A stretch of 64,000 bases of DNA. Source: Nocardioides cynanchi (GTDB lineage Bacteria > Actinomycetota > Actinomycetes > Propionibacteriales > Nocardioidaceae). Each line of letters opens with the position of its first letter. Positions within the stretch are counted from its first letter, which is position 1. A model generated the notes under the pieces. That model saw only the letters and a program-made list of their open reading frames with translations, was not told the DNA's origin and searched no databases. Location: positions 2,976,001 to 3,040,000 of the forward strand of contig NZ_CP044344.1 of NCBI RefSeq assembly GCF_008761635.1, given 5' to 3'. The position numbers and the translations under genes were made by a program. This document shows, in pieces, positions 56,808 through 64,000 of the stretch.

Positions 56808-56888
56808 GTCTCCATGCTGAGCCGCCTGACTGTTCAGGACAAGCGAATGTTACTAACGAAAGATGTAGCAGTGCTGTAGAGTTGTGGC

Positions 56889-57815
56889 ATGCTCGACATC
56901 CAACGACTCCGGGTCTTCCGGGCGGTGGTCGCCAGTGGCTCGGTACAGGCCGCCGCCGACCACCTCGGCTACACCCCCTCGGCGGTCAGCCAGAGTCTCA
57001 GCACCCTCCAGCGGGAGACCGGGCTCGTCCTCTTCGAGAAGGCGGGCCGCGGGATCGCCCCCACGCCGACGGCCCGGGTGCTCGCTGCCGAGAGCGAGGA
57101 GCTGATGGGCAGCCTGTCCCGGCTGGGCGGATTCGTCGATCACCTCCGCGAGGGGCACACCGGGAGCCTCTCGATCGGCTCGTTCGCCTCAGCCGCCCAG
57201 TTCTGGATCCCGCAGGTGGCCAAGGGGCTGCGCCGGGAGTTCCCCGACCTGGTCCTCGAGCTGAGCCTCACCGAGTTCGGCCCCGGCCCGGGCAGCCCCG
57301 AGCGCCACGACATCGACATCACCACCGAGCCGGCGGACGGCCCCGGTCCGGCCAGGCCGGGCTACAGCCGACACGTCCTCGTCGAGGAGAACTACCGCGT
57401 GGTGGCCCCGCGCGGGCACCACCTGCTGGCCGAGCACGCCGAGCGGGTGCCGATGGCGGCCCTGGACGGGGTCCCGATGGTCGACAACGACTTCCACGAC
57501 AACACCTGTGGCCGGATCCTCGCCGAGGCCTGCCGTGCGGCCGGCTTCTCCCCCCGTTTCGTGGCCCGGTCCGAGGACCACCACACCGCCCTGGCGTTCG
57601 TCGCCGCGGGCATCGGCGTCACCGTGCTGCCGGAGCTCGCCGTACCCGAGGCCACGGCCGGCATCGACCACCGTGAGCTCGTCAACCCGGCCCCCCGCCG
57701 GCGGATCGTCGCCCAGATCCGGGACGGCGCCCAGTCGGCACCGCCCGTGGCGTGTGCGATCGAGCTGATCGAGGCCGCCGTCGCCGACACGGTGCGGCGG
57801 CGCGGAGGTCGCTGA
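56889..57815 (+). CDS. LysR family transcriptional regulator
   Basis: A 308-residue LTTR. The helix-turn-helix begins MLDIQRLRVFRAVVASGSVQ with AADHLGYTPSAVSQSLSTLQ. The effector domain has LSIGSFASAAQFWIPQVAKG and AGIGVTVLPELAVPEA. It is divergent from the small gene at 56667 and close to the EamA transporter, its likely target. Effector is unknown. Confidence 0.92.
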   Translation: MLDIQRLRVFRAVVASGSVQAAADHLGYTPSAVSQSLSTLQRETGLVLFEKAGRGIAPTPTARVLAAESEELMGSLSRLGGFVDHLREGHTGSLSIGSFASAAQFWIPQVAKGLRREFPDLVLELSLTEFGPGPGSPERHDIDITTEPADGPGPARPGYSRHVLVEENYRVVAPRGHHLLAEHAERVPMAALDGVPMVDNDFHDNTCGRILAEACRAAGFSPRFVARSEDHHTALAFVAAGIGVTVLPELAVPEATAGIDHRELVNPAPRRRIVAQIRDGAQSAPPVACAIELIEAAVADTVRRRGGR

Positions 57816-57925
57816 GACCCGGGCCACGGGCCGGCACCGGTAAAGATTGCGGCGATCGGCCACCGCGACCGCCCGACGGGAAGACGATGAGTTCCACCAC
57901 CATCGCTCACCCCCCGGAGCACCTG

Positions 57926-58546
57926 ATGACTCGCACCCGCTGGGCGGCCGCCGCAGTCGCGGCCCTCGCCCTGACCCTCGCCCCGACCGTCGTCGCCCAG
58001 GCGCACCCGGGCCACACCCACCTGCACGGCCACGGTGCGACGCACACGTCGGCCGGACACGGACCCGACGCCCGCGCGGCCAAGGCGCTGGCTCACCTCG
58101 ACCGCCGCCTCGCCGGCGCCGTCAAGGACGCCCGGCTGGCCCGCCTCGGCGACGCGGACTCCGCGGCGCTGCGAGCCAACGCCGCCGCAGACGAGGCCAC
58201 CGTCGAGGCGGCCGCCGCGGCCCTCAAGGCGGATGGCAGCGATCAGAACCTCGCGGCCGCGCACGACATCCTGGGCTCGTTCCGCCCACAGGTGTACGTC
58301 GTCGCGACCAACATCGTGCGCCACGGCGAGCGGGTGCTGGCCCGGGTCACCGACCTCCAGCCCCTGGTCACCCCCGGCAGCACCGACGAGACGGACCTGA
58401 CCACCGCGGCCGGTCTCCTGGCCTCGGTGCAGGCAGGCGGCTTCACCGCCACCACCGACGGCGCCACCCTGCGCGCCGCCCAGCACGCCGTCGTCGCGGC
58501 CCAGGCGCTAGCAGCCCGGGTCGCGGACGACGTCGCCGGAGGCTGA
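57926..58546 (+). CDS. Secreted Ala/His-rich protein, function unknown
   Basis: A 206-residue protein with a signal peptide (TRTRWAAAAVAALALTLAPT ending VVAQA-HPGH). A His-rich segment (HPGHTHLHGHG) follows directly, then a mostly helical Ala-rich domain (RLAGAVKDARLARLGDADSA). ATG at 57926 has GGAG six bases upstream, so it is preferred over ATG 57887. The His cluster could bind metal; this is speculation. It lies 110 bases after the LysR gene. Confidence 0.75.
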   Translation: MTRTRWAAAAVAALALTLAPTVVAQAHPGHTHLHGHGATHTSAGHGPDARAAKALAHLDRRLAGAVKDARLARLGDADSAALRANAAADEATVEAAAAALKADGSDQNLAAAHDILGSFRPQVYVVATNIVRHGERVLARVTDLQPLVTPGSTDETDLTTAAGLLASVQAGGFTATTDGATLRAAQHAVVAAQALAARVADDVAGG

Positions 58547-58618
58547 GCCGGACCTCGGCCTCCCAGCACCGGGTCCGTCGCCCCATGGGGCGGGCCCGGT
58601 GCGCACACCACAGACGAC

Positions 58619-58647
58619 GCCCGGCTCGCGGTGGGTGCGAGCCGGGC
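58619..58647 (-). terminator. Terminator between convergent genes
   Basis: GCCCGGCTCGC and GCGAGCCGGGC form a perfect 11-pair stem with a 7-base loop, 18 bases past the MFS stop. A second GC hairpin (CACCGGGTCCG / CGGGCCCGGTG, about 58567-58602) lies nearer the exported-protein gene. Confidence 0.75.
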
Positions 58648-58664
58648 GCCCTGGGTCTCGGAGC

Positions 58665-60092
58665 TCAGCTGGCCAGCGCGAGCTCGTCGTGATCGTCGGC
58701 GAGGTGCACCGCCCGATGGGCCGAGCGGAGCGCGGCGAACGCCGTCGCGCCCCCGGCGACCACGAGCACGGCCGCGAGCAGCAGACCGGCGTGGAAACCG
58801 CTCAGGTAGGCGTCGACCGGCGTGTGCCCGGCGGCCAGCGCCGCCCCCTGACGGCTGGTCAGTACGGCGCCGATCACGGTGATCCCCAGGAGCCCTGCCA
58901 CCTCGCGGGAGGCGTTGAAGACCGCGGAGGCCACGCCGGCCTGACCGGTCGGCATCACGCCGAGGACGGTCGCGGTCAACGGGATCGTCAGCCCGCCGCC
59001 CACCCCGATCACCGCGAAGCTCGGCATCAGGGACAGGAACGAGGCGTGTGCCCCGAGCAGCGCGGTCGACCCGATGCCCAGGCCCATGGCCAGCATCCCC
59101 ACGCCGGTCGACCGGTAGGCGCCGAACCTGGCCGCCACCCGGTCGGAGACGATCGCCGAGGCCGCCATCAGCAGGGCCATCGGGACGAAGGCGGAGCCGG
59201 CCTTGGTCGGCGAGAAGCGCAGGACGTCCTGCAGGTACAGCGACGTGAAGAAGTAGATCCCGAACAGCCCGAAGGCCCACAGCATCAGAGCCACGATGCC
59301 ACCGCTGAACTCGCGTCGCGCGAAGAGGGTGACGTCGACCATCGGCTGCGCCACCCGGCGCTCGACCGCGACGAAGGCGACGGCGGTCAGCGCGGCGAGG
59401 CCGAAGGCGCCCAGGACGAGGGCGGAGGTCCAGCCCCGGTCGTGTCCCTCGATCAGGGCCCAGGTCAGGGCGAAGAGCGAGGTCGTGGACAGGCTCAGAC
59501 CGGGCAGGTCGAGGGGCCGCACCTCGGGCTCACGCGACTCCGTGATCGACCAGGCGCCCAGGGCCAGGGTGGCCACGCCGATCGGCACGTTGATCCAGAA
59601 GATCCACTCCCACGAGACGTGCTGGGTGAGCAGTCCGCCGAGCACCGGACCCACGGCCAGGGCGAGGGCTCCGACACCGCCCCAGATGCCGACCGCGGCA
59701 TTGCGCTCGCGCGGGTCGGAGAAGGTCGCACTGATGATGGCCAGCGTGGTCGGGGTGACCAACGCGGCGCCGACACCCTGCACCCCCCGGGCGGCGATCA
59801 GGGTCGCGGCCCCACCCGCGAAGCCGGCGAACAGTGACGACCCCGTGAACACCGCGAGCCCGACCAGGAAGAGCCGGCGGCGACCGAACGCGTCGGCCAG
59901 GCGGCCTCCCGCCAGCAGCAGGCCGGCGAAGGTGAGGATGTAGCCGCTGACCACCCACTCGATGCCGGCCGTGCTGAGGCCCAGCTCGCGCTGGATGTCG
60001 GGGATCGCCACGTTGACGATGTTGTTGTCGAGATAGGTCATGAAGGTGGCCAGAGCCACCGAGACCAGGGTCCATCGGTTGCGGTTCACCAC
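58665..60092 (-). CDS. MFS multidrug transporter, DHA2 (14-TM) type
   Basis: A 475-residue proton-driven exporter of the EmrB/QacA group. The N-terminus MVNRNRWTLVSVALATFMTY has the TM1 D/N-rich turn YLDNNIVNVAIP, motif A is GRLADAFGRRRLF, and motif C-like GPVLGGLLTQHVSWEWIF is present. About 14 helices are predicted. Start is GTG; GTG at 60089 is an alternative with better spacing from AGGAG. Divergent from a TetR gene across an operator-like palindrome, so likely drug-inducible. Confidence 0.92.
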   Translation of the reverse strand: MVNRNRWTLVSVALATFMTYLDNNIVNVAIPDIQRELGLSTAGIEWVVSGYILTFAGLLLAGGRLADAFGRRRLFLVGLAVFTGSSLFAGFAGGAATLIAARGVQGVGAALVTPTTLAIISATFSDPRERNAAVGIWGGVGALALAVGPVLGGLLTQHVSWEWIFWINVPIGVATLALGAWSITESREPEVRPLDLPGLSLSTTSLFALTWALIEGHDRGWTSALVLGAFGLAALTAVAFVAVERRVAQPMVDVTLFARREFSGGIVALMLWAFGLFGIYFFTSLYLQDVLRFSPTKAGSAFVPMALLMAASAIVSDRVAARFGAYRSTGVGMLAMGLGIGSTALLGAHASFLSLMPSFAVIGVGGGLTIPLTATVLGVMPTGQAGVASAVFNASREVAGLLGITVIGAVLTSRQGAALAAGHTPVDAYLSGFHAGLLLAAVLVVAGGATAFAALRSAHRAVHLADDHDELALAS

Positions 60093-60097
60093 ATCTC

Positions 60098-60125
60098 CTG
60101 TACGTCGTACATGTATGACGTACAG
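60098..60125. promoter_or_regulatory. 28-bp operator-like palindrome between MFS and tetR genes
   Basis: The arms CTGTACGTCGTACA and TGTATGACGTACAG differ at one of 14 positions when one is reverse-complemented. The palindrome covers bases just upstream of the MFS ribosome site and sits 53 bases before tetR. It is a strong candidate binding site for the divergent TetR regulator. Confidence 0.7.
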
Positions 60126-60177
60126 GGAACGCTCTACAGCGTATATTTGTCAAGCCATATCGTGTATAGTTCTGCTC

Positions 60178-60888
60178 ATGAGCCCCAGGACCGCCACCGC
60201 GACACCGTCCACAGGGGCGACGCCGGGCCGCACCGAGCTCAGCCGGGAGGCGATCGTCGACCGGGCCCTGACCGTGATGGACGCCGAGGGCCCGGACGCG
60301 ATCACGATCCGGCGGATCGCGCAGGAGTTCGGGGTCACCCCGATGGCGCTGTACTGGCACGTCGCCAACAAGGACGAGCTGCTCGCCGCGATGGGCGACG
60401 CGTTGCTCGCCGGAGTCCGGCCCCCGCCGGCGACCGGCCCGTGGCACGTGCAGCTGCGTGGAGTCGTGGATGCGCTGATCACCGAGCTCTCCCGGCACCC
60501 CGCTGCGGCTGATCTGGCGATGCCGCGGATGCTCCAGACCGAGCCGGGGCTGCGGCTGGCCGAGTTCACGTTGACCCTGCTCGAGGGCGCCGGGTTCACC
60601 CGCGACCAGGCTGCCGACCTGGCCCGGATGGGCCTCCAGACCGCGCTGATGCTGGTCACCCAGCTCCCCGGCTCCGAGAGCCAGGCCGCGATGGCCGAGC
60701 GCGAGGCGCTGCAGGCCCAGAAGCAGGCTCATCTCGAGTCGCTGCCGGCCGACGACTACCCGCACGTCCGGGCCGCCGCCGAGGTGCTGACCAACTGCGA
60801 CGACGAGGCCGCCTACTACGGCTTCGGCGTCGACCTCTACATCGAGGGAGCCCAGGCGCTGCTGCGCCGTCAGCGCCGCAGCGCCTGA
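60178..60888 (+). CDS. TetR/AcrR family regulator
   Basis: A 236-residue repressor. The N-terminal helix-turn-helix is LSREAIVDRALTVMDAEGPD then RIAQEFGVTPMALYWHVANK. The C-terminal domain fits the TetR-C class that senses antibiotics (MGLQTALMLVTQLPGSESQ). ATG at 60178 starts just after an AT-rich promoter-like stretch. It is divergent from the DHA2 exporter, the normal drug-pump control layout. Confidence 0.92.
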   Translation: MSPRTATATPSTGATPGRTELSREAIVDRALTVMDAEGPDAITIRRIAQEFGVTPMALYWHVANKDELLAAMGDALLAGVRPPPATGPWHVQLRGVVDALITELSRHPAAADLAMPRMLQTEPGLRLAEFTLTLLEGAGFTRDQAADLARMGLQTALMLVTQLPGSESQAAMAEREALQAQKQAHLESLPADDYPHVRAAAEVLTNCDDEAAYYGFGVDLYIEGAQALLRRQRRSA

Positions 60889-60938
60889 CGCGTCTGCGCC
60901 TCGGGACAAACCCCGCGACGCACCCCGCCGGATCGGGG

Positions 60939-62216
60939 ATGCTGGCGCCCGTGCTGACGCGACGACTCCAGGTGCCGGCGGTGCTGCGCGAGGAGCCCCA
61001 GTACCGCCTGCTCTTCGGCAGCCAGGTGCTCTCGATCCTCGGCGACCGGGTGACCGGCATCGCGCTGCCGTTCGCGGTGCTCGCGGTCGGCGGCGGGGTC
61101 GGCAGCGTCGCGCTCACCTCGGCGGCGCAGTTCCTCCCGTTCGTGCTGCTGGCGCTGCCGGCCGGGGTGTGGGCGGACCGCTGGGACCGCAAGCGGATCC
61201 TGATCGCGTCCGACCTGGTGCGGCTGGTCACGCAGGCGGTCGCGGCCGTGCTCCTGCTCACCGGCACGGCCCACGTCGTCCACCTCGTCGTGCTGGCGGC
61301 GGTGTTCGGCGCGGCCGACGCCTTCTTCGCCCCCGCCTTCAGCGGGCTGCTGCCGACGACGGTGGCGCCGGCCAACATCCAGCCCGCGAACGCCCTGCGC
61401 GGCCTGACCTTCTCGCTGGGCAACGTGGTCGGGCCGGTGCTGGCCGGGTTGCTGATCGCCTACGCCGGCGGGCCGGGCAGTGCGCTGGTGCTCGACGCGG
61501 TCAGCTTCGCGGTCTCGGTGGCGCTGCTGCTGCCGCTGCGACCCCGCCTGGTCTCCGACGCGGTCGCCGAGGAGGACCCGACCGCGACCACCACGTCGTT
61601 CGGGGCCTCCCTGCGCGAGGGCTGGGGGGAGGTGCGTTCGCGCCCGTGGGTGCTCGGCTTCCTGGGCGGCTTCAGCGCCTACCACGTCGTCGTGCTGCCC
61701 TCGATCTTCGTGGTCGGACCGGTGCTGATGCTCCAGGAGTACGACGGGGCGCGGTCCTGGGCGCTGGTGACCGCGATGTTCGGGCTCGGCAACATCCTGG
61801 GCGACGTGCTGCTCCTGCGCTGGCGTCCCGCCTACGCGCTGCGCACCGGCGCCTACCTGCTGATCGGCTCGTCCTGTCAGGCGGCGATCATCGGCAGCCA
61901 CCTGCCGGCGTGGGGGATCGGCGTGCTCGAGCTGCTCACGGGGATCTGCGTGACCGGCATGTTCACCCTCTGGGAGACCTCCCTGGGCGAGCACATCCCC
62001 AGCGCGGCGCTGTCGCGGGTGTCGAGCTACGACTACCTCTCGACCACCGGGGTGATCCCGCTGGGGAACCTCCTGGTCGGCTTCTCCGCGGCCACGTTCG
62101 GCCTGTACCCGAGCCTCTACGGGATGAGCGCGATCGGGATCGCGGCGGCCTTGCTCGTGCTGCGCGTGCCGTCGGTGCGGCACCTGCCGCGGGGCGCCGT
62201 GCCGGCCGAGACCTGA
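60939..62216 (+). CDS. MFS transporter (MFS_3-type)
   Basis: A 425-residue 12-helix transporter. It has YRLLFGSQVLSILGDRVTGI, LPAGVWADRWDRKRILIASD (motif A), and FVVGPVLMLQEYDGARSWAL. It belongs to the group containing EntS-like and macrolide efflux proteins. Start at 60939 or at an in-frame GTG twelve bases later. It lies 50 bases after tetR and could share its transcript. Substrate unknown. Confidence 0.88.
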   Translation: MLAPVLTRRLQVPAVLREEPQYRLLFGSQVLSILGDRVTGIALPFAVLAVGGGVGSVALTSAAQFLPFVLLALPAGVWADRWDRKRILIASDLVRLVTQAVAAVLLLTGTAHVVHLVVLAAVFGAADAFFAPAFSGLLPTTVAPANIQPANALRGLTFSLGNVVGPVLAGLLIAYAGGPGSALVLDAVSFAVSVALLLPLRPRLVSDAVAEEDPTATTTSFGASLREGWGEVRSRPWVLGFLGGFSAYHVVVLPSIFVVGPVLMLQEYDGARSWALVTAMFGLGNILGDVLLLRWRPAYALRTGAYLLIGSSCQAAIIGSHLPAWGIGVLELLTGICVTGMFTLWETSLGEHIPSAALSRVSSYDYLSTTGVIPLGNLLVGFSAATFGLYPSLYGMSAIGIAAALLVLRVPSVRHLPRGAVPAET

Positions 62217-62225
62217 CTCGGCGCG

Positions 62226-63449
62226 TCAGGCCGTCGTACCCGGCTCGAGCCGGGCACCGGCGGGGAGGACGGAGTCGACGGTGGAGCCGGCGCCGACGAG
62301 CACGATGTCGTCGTCGACGGCCACCCGACCGGACGGGACGGCGCCGATCCTGGCGCCGGGGCCGATCTCGCACCCCACGTCCACCACCGCGGTCTGCACG
62401 ACCGCGCCGGAGCGCACCACGACGTCCTCGAACAGCACGCTGTCCACCACCCGGGCTCCCTTCTCCACCACCACGCCGGGGCCGAGCACGCAGCCGTCGA
62501 CCTCCCCGGCGACGTCACAGCCCGGCGAGAGCAGGCTGTCGGTCAGCCGGGCGCCGGCCCGGACCCGCGCCGCGGGTCGGTCGGGCCAGTGCGAGATCAC
62601 CGGCCGGTCCCGGTGGTCGAAGACGTCGACCTTCCCGGCCAGTAGGTCGCGGTGACCCTGGAGGTAGGTCCCGGGTTGGCCGAGGTCGCGCCAGTACCCG
62701 TCCAGGGGTACGGCGTGCACCGTGCCGGTCTCGATCAGTCGCGGGAGCAGGTGCTCACCGAAGTCCCCGAGGCCGCTGGAGTCGCCGTCCGCCTCGTCGT
62801 CGAGCTCGGCACGCAGTGTGGCCAGCGCCCCGAGCAGGGCCTCGGTGCGGTAGACGAAGATCTCGGTGGCGACGGTCCCGGTGCTCGGACGGGCGACCTT
62901 CACCTCGAGCCCGGTGACCACCCCGCCTCGACCCGTCAGCACCGCCACGTTGTCGGAGGCGTCCTTCTTGGTCACCTCCGCGGTGAGCAGGGTCGCGGTG
63001 CTCCCACGTGAGATGTGCTGCTCGACCACCGGCGCCAGGTCCATGTTGAACACGTGGTCGGCGCTGCTGACCAGCACGTGCTCGGGCGCGTGCGCGGCGA
63101 TGTCTGCCGAGAGCTTGAGCAGCAGGTCGGCGTTGCCGTCGGAGAACCCCTCCTCGCTGGTCGGCCCGGTGCCGGTCTGGGGCACCATCCGCCGGAACCC
63201 GCCGCGGTTGCGGTCCAGGCTCCAGGGGCGGCCACCGGCGAGGTAGTCGTCGATCGAGGCGACCTGGTACTGCACGCTGACCCAGACGTCGACCAGGTCG
63301 GAGTGGGCCAGGCTCGACAGCGCGAAGTCCACCAGGCGGTGCACGCCGCCGAAGGGCAGCGCCGGCTTGGCGCGCTCGCGGGTCAGCACGTCCATCCGGG
63401 AGCCCTGGCCACCGGCCTGGACGATCGCCAGCACCTGTCCTCGTCGCAT
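62226..63449 (-). CDS. Glucose-1-phosphate adenylyltransferase-like protein (GlgC family)
   Basis: A 407-residue nucleotidyltransferase followed by a left-handed beta-helix. The nucleotide loop is AIVQAGGQGSRMDVLTRERAKPALPFGG, given here as AGGQGSRMD with ERAKPALPFGG; then SADHVFNMDLA and GYWRDLGQPGTYLQGH. Repeated hexapeptide strands (VLGPGVVVEKGARVVDS) end it. It may make ADP-glucose for glycogen or trehalose, or be a regulatory paralog. ATG at 63449. Convergent with the MFS gene. Confidence 0.87.
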   Translation of the reverse strand: MRRGQVLAIVQAGGQGSRMDVLTRERAKPALPFGGVHRLVDFALSSLAHSDLVDVWVSVQYQVASIDDYLAGGRPWSLDRNRGGFRRMVPQTGTGPTSEEGFSDGNADLLLKLSADIAAHAPEHVLVSSADHVFNMDLAPVVEQHISRGSTATLLTAEVTKKDASDNVAVLTGRGGVVTGLEVKVARPSTGTVATEIFVYRTEALLGALATLRAELDDEADGDSSGLGDFGEHLLPRLIETGTVHAVPLDGYWRDLGQPGTYLQGHRDLLAGKVDVFDHRDRPVISHWPDRPAARVRAGARLTDSLLSPGCDVAGEVDGCVLGPGVVVEKGARVVDSVLFEDVVVRSGAVVQTAVVDVGCEIGPGARIGAVPSGRVAVDDDIVLVGAGSTVDSVLPAGARLEPGTTA

Positions 63450-63536
63450 GCCGGGAGCCTGCCCCAGGCGTGGAGCACGCCGCCTCACCCCACCGAGGGA
63501 GGCGACTGTGGGCGCCGCCACCTACCCTCGGCCGGC

Positions 63537-64000
63537 ATGGACATCATCCTGATCCCGGGCCTGTGGCTGACCGCCCGGTCGTGGGACGCGACCGTGCCCC
63601 TGCTCGAGGCGGCCGGTCACCGGCCCCACGCCCTGACCCTGCCCGGCATGGAGGCGGTCGACGCTGACCGGTCGGCGGTGACCCGACAGGCCCACGTCGA
63701 CGCGGTGGTGGCCGCGATCGACGCGACCGACGCCGCGGAGGGCCCGGTCCTGCTGGTGGGCCACTCGATGGGTGGCGTCCTGGCCTGGGCCGCGGCCGCC
63801 GCCCGGCTCGACCGGGTGGCGGGGGTGGTCTTCCTGGCCAGCGAGCCCGACATCCCCGACGAGTCCGACTCGATGTTCCCGGTGGAGGGCGGCGAGGTCC
63901 CGCTTCCGGCATGGGACTTCTTCGACGACGAGATGGTCGCCGACCTCGACGACGACCTGCGCCGCCGGATCCGCGCGACCTCCGTGCCCTCACCGCTCAC
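63537..64000 (+). CDS. Alpha/beta hydrolase, C-terminus cut by window edge
   Basis: At least 154 residues. The start MDIILIPGLWLTARSWDATV has the oxyanion-loop region, and the nucleophile elbow is LLVGHSMGGVLAWA, Ser at about residue 77. The catalytic His would be beyond the edge. Substrate is unknown. Divergent from the GlgC-like gene across 87 bases. Confidence 0.88.
   Translation, partial: MDIILIPGLWLTARSWDATVPLLEAAGHRPHALTLPGMEAVDADRSAVTRQAHVDAVVAAIDATDAAEGPVLLVGHSMGGVLAWAAAAARLDRVAGVVFLASEPDIPDESDSMFPVEGGEVPLPAWDFFDDEMVADLDDDLRRRIRATSVPSPL

Overview
The window is high-GC actinobacterial chromosome around the replication origin, most like Nocardioides or a relative in Propionibacteriales. 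The evidence is the gene order gyrA-gyrB-dciA-recF-gnd-dnaN / dnaA-rpmH-rnpA-yidD-yidC-jag-rsmG-parA-parB, many GTG starts, and the downstream order trxA-trxB-sigM-pseudokinase-murJ-DUF6049-cca, then ino1-padR-PBP-GT87-femX-rpsF-ssb-rpsR-rplI-dnaB. From memory this order matches Streptomyces closely; the genus is an inference.

Layout. 1-1.6 kb: a tyrosine integrase cut by the window edge lies beside tRNA-Ala(UGC), followed by a 41-residue DLW-39 protein and tRNA-Ile(GAU). 1.7-12 kb (minus strand): DUF3566 membrane protein, gyrA, gyrB, a GNAT, dciA, recF, gnd, dnaN. 12-16.2 kb: the origin region. It is unusual because a gene for a membrane-anchored sigma-factor-like protein sits between dnaA and dnaN, and DnaA-box-like sites occur on both sides of the dnaA unit. 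16.2-21.6 kb (plus strand): rpmH to parB, with two parS sites inside rsmG and parA. 21.7-37.8 kb: lipid and amino-acid enzymes, the thioredoxin pair with SigR/SigH-type promoters, sigM and its putative regulator, a separate MviN-type pseudokinase with murJ, cca, and a RecQ-like helicase with a phosphoribosyltransferase-like tail. 38-48.7 kb: ino1/padR, a cell-wall block (class A PBP, GT-C mannosyltransferase-like protein, alanine-racemase-like protein, FemX), endonuclease IV, a soluble Ser/Thr kinase. 48.9-53.6 kb: rpsF-ssb-rpsR-rplI and dnaB. 53.6-64 kb: accessory genes (cupin, GH6-like secreted protein, EamA/LysR pair, TetR/MFS pair with a 28-bp operator-like palindrome, MFS, GlgC-like protein, alpha/beta hydrolase cut by the edge).

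Functionally the core joins initiation (DnaA, DnaN, DnaB, DciA, SSB), topology (gyrase), segregation (ParAB/parS), membrane insertion (YidC) and cell-wall assembly (MurJ, PBP, FemX). No CRISPR array, rRNA operon, insertion sequence or recognisable defence system was seen. The observations most worth a second look are the sigma-like gene inside the dnaA-dnaN interval, the distribution of DnaA-box-like sites (origin, parA coding sequence, upstream of dnaB), the RecQ-phosphoribosyltransferase fusion, and the integrase at tRNA-Ala close to the origin.
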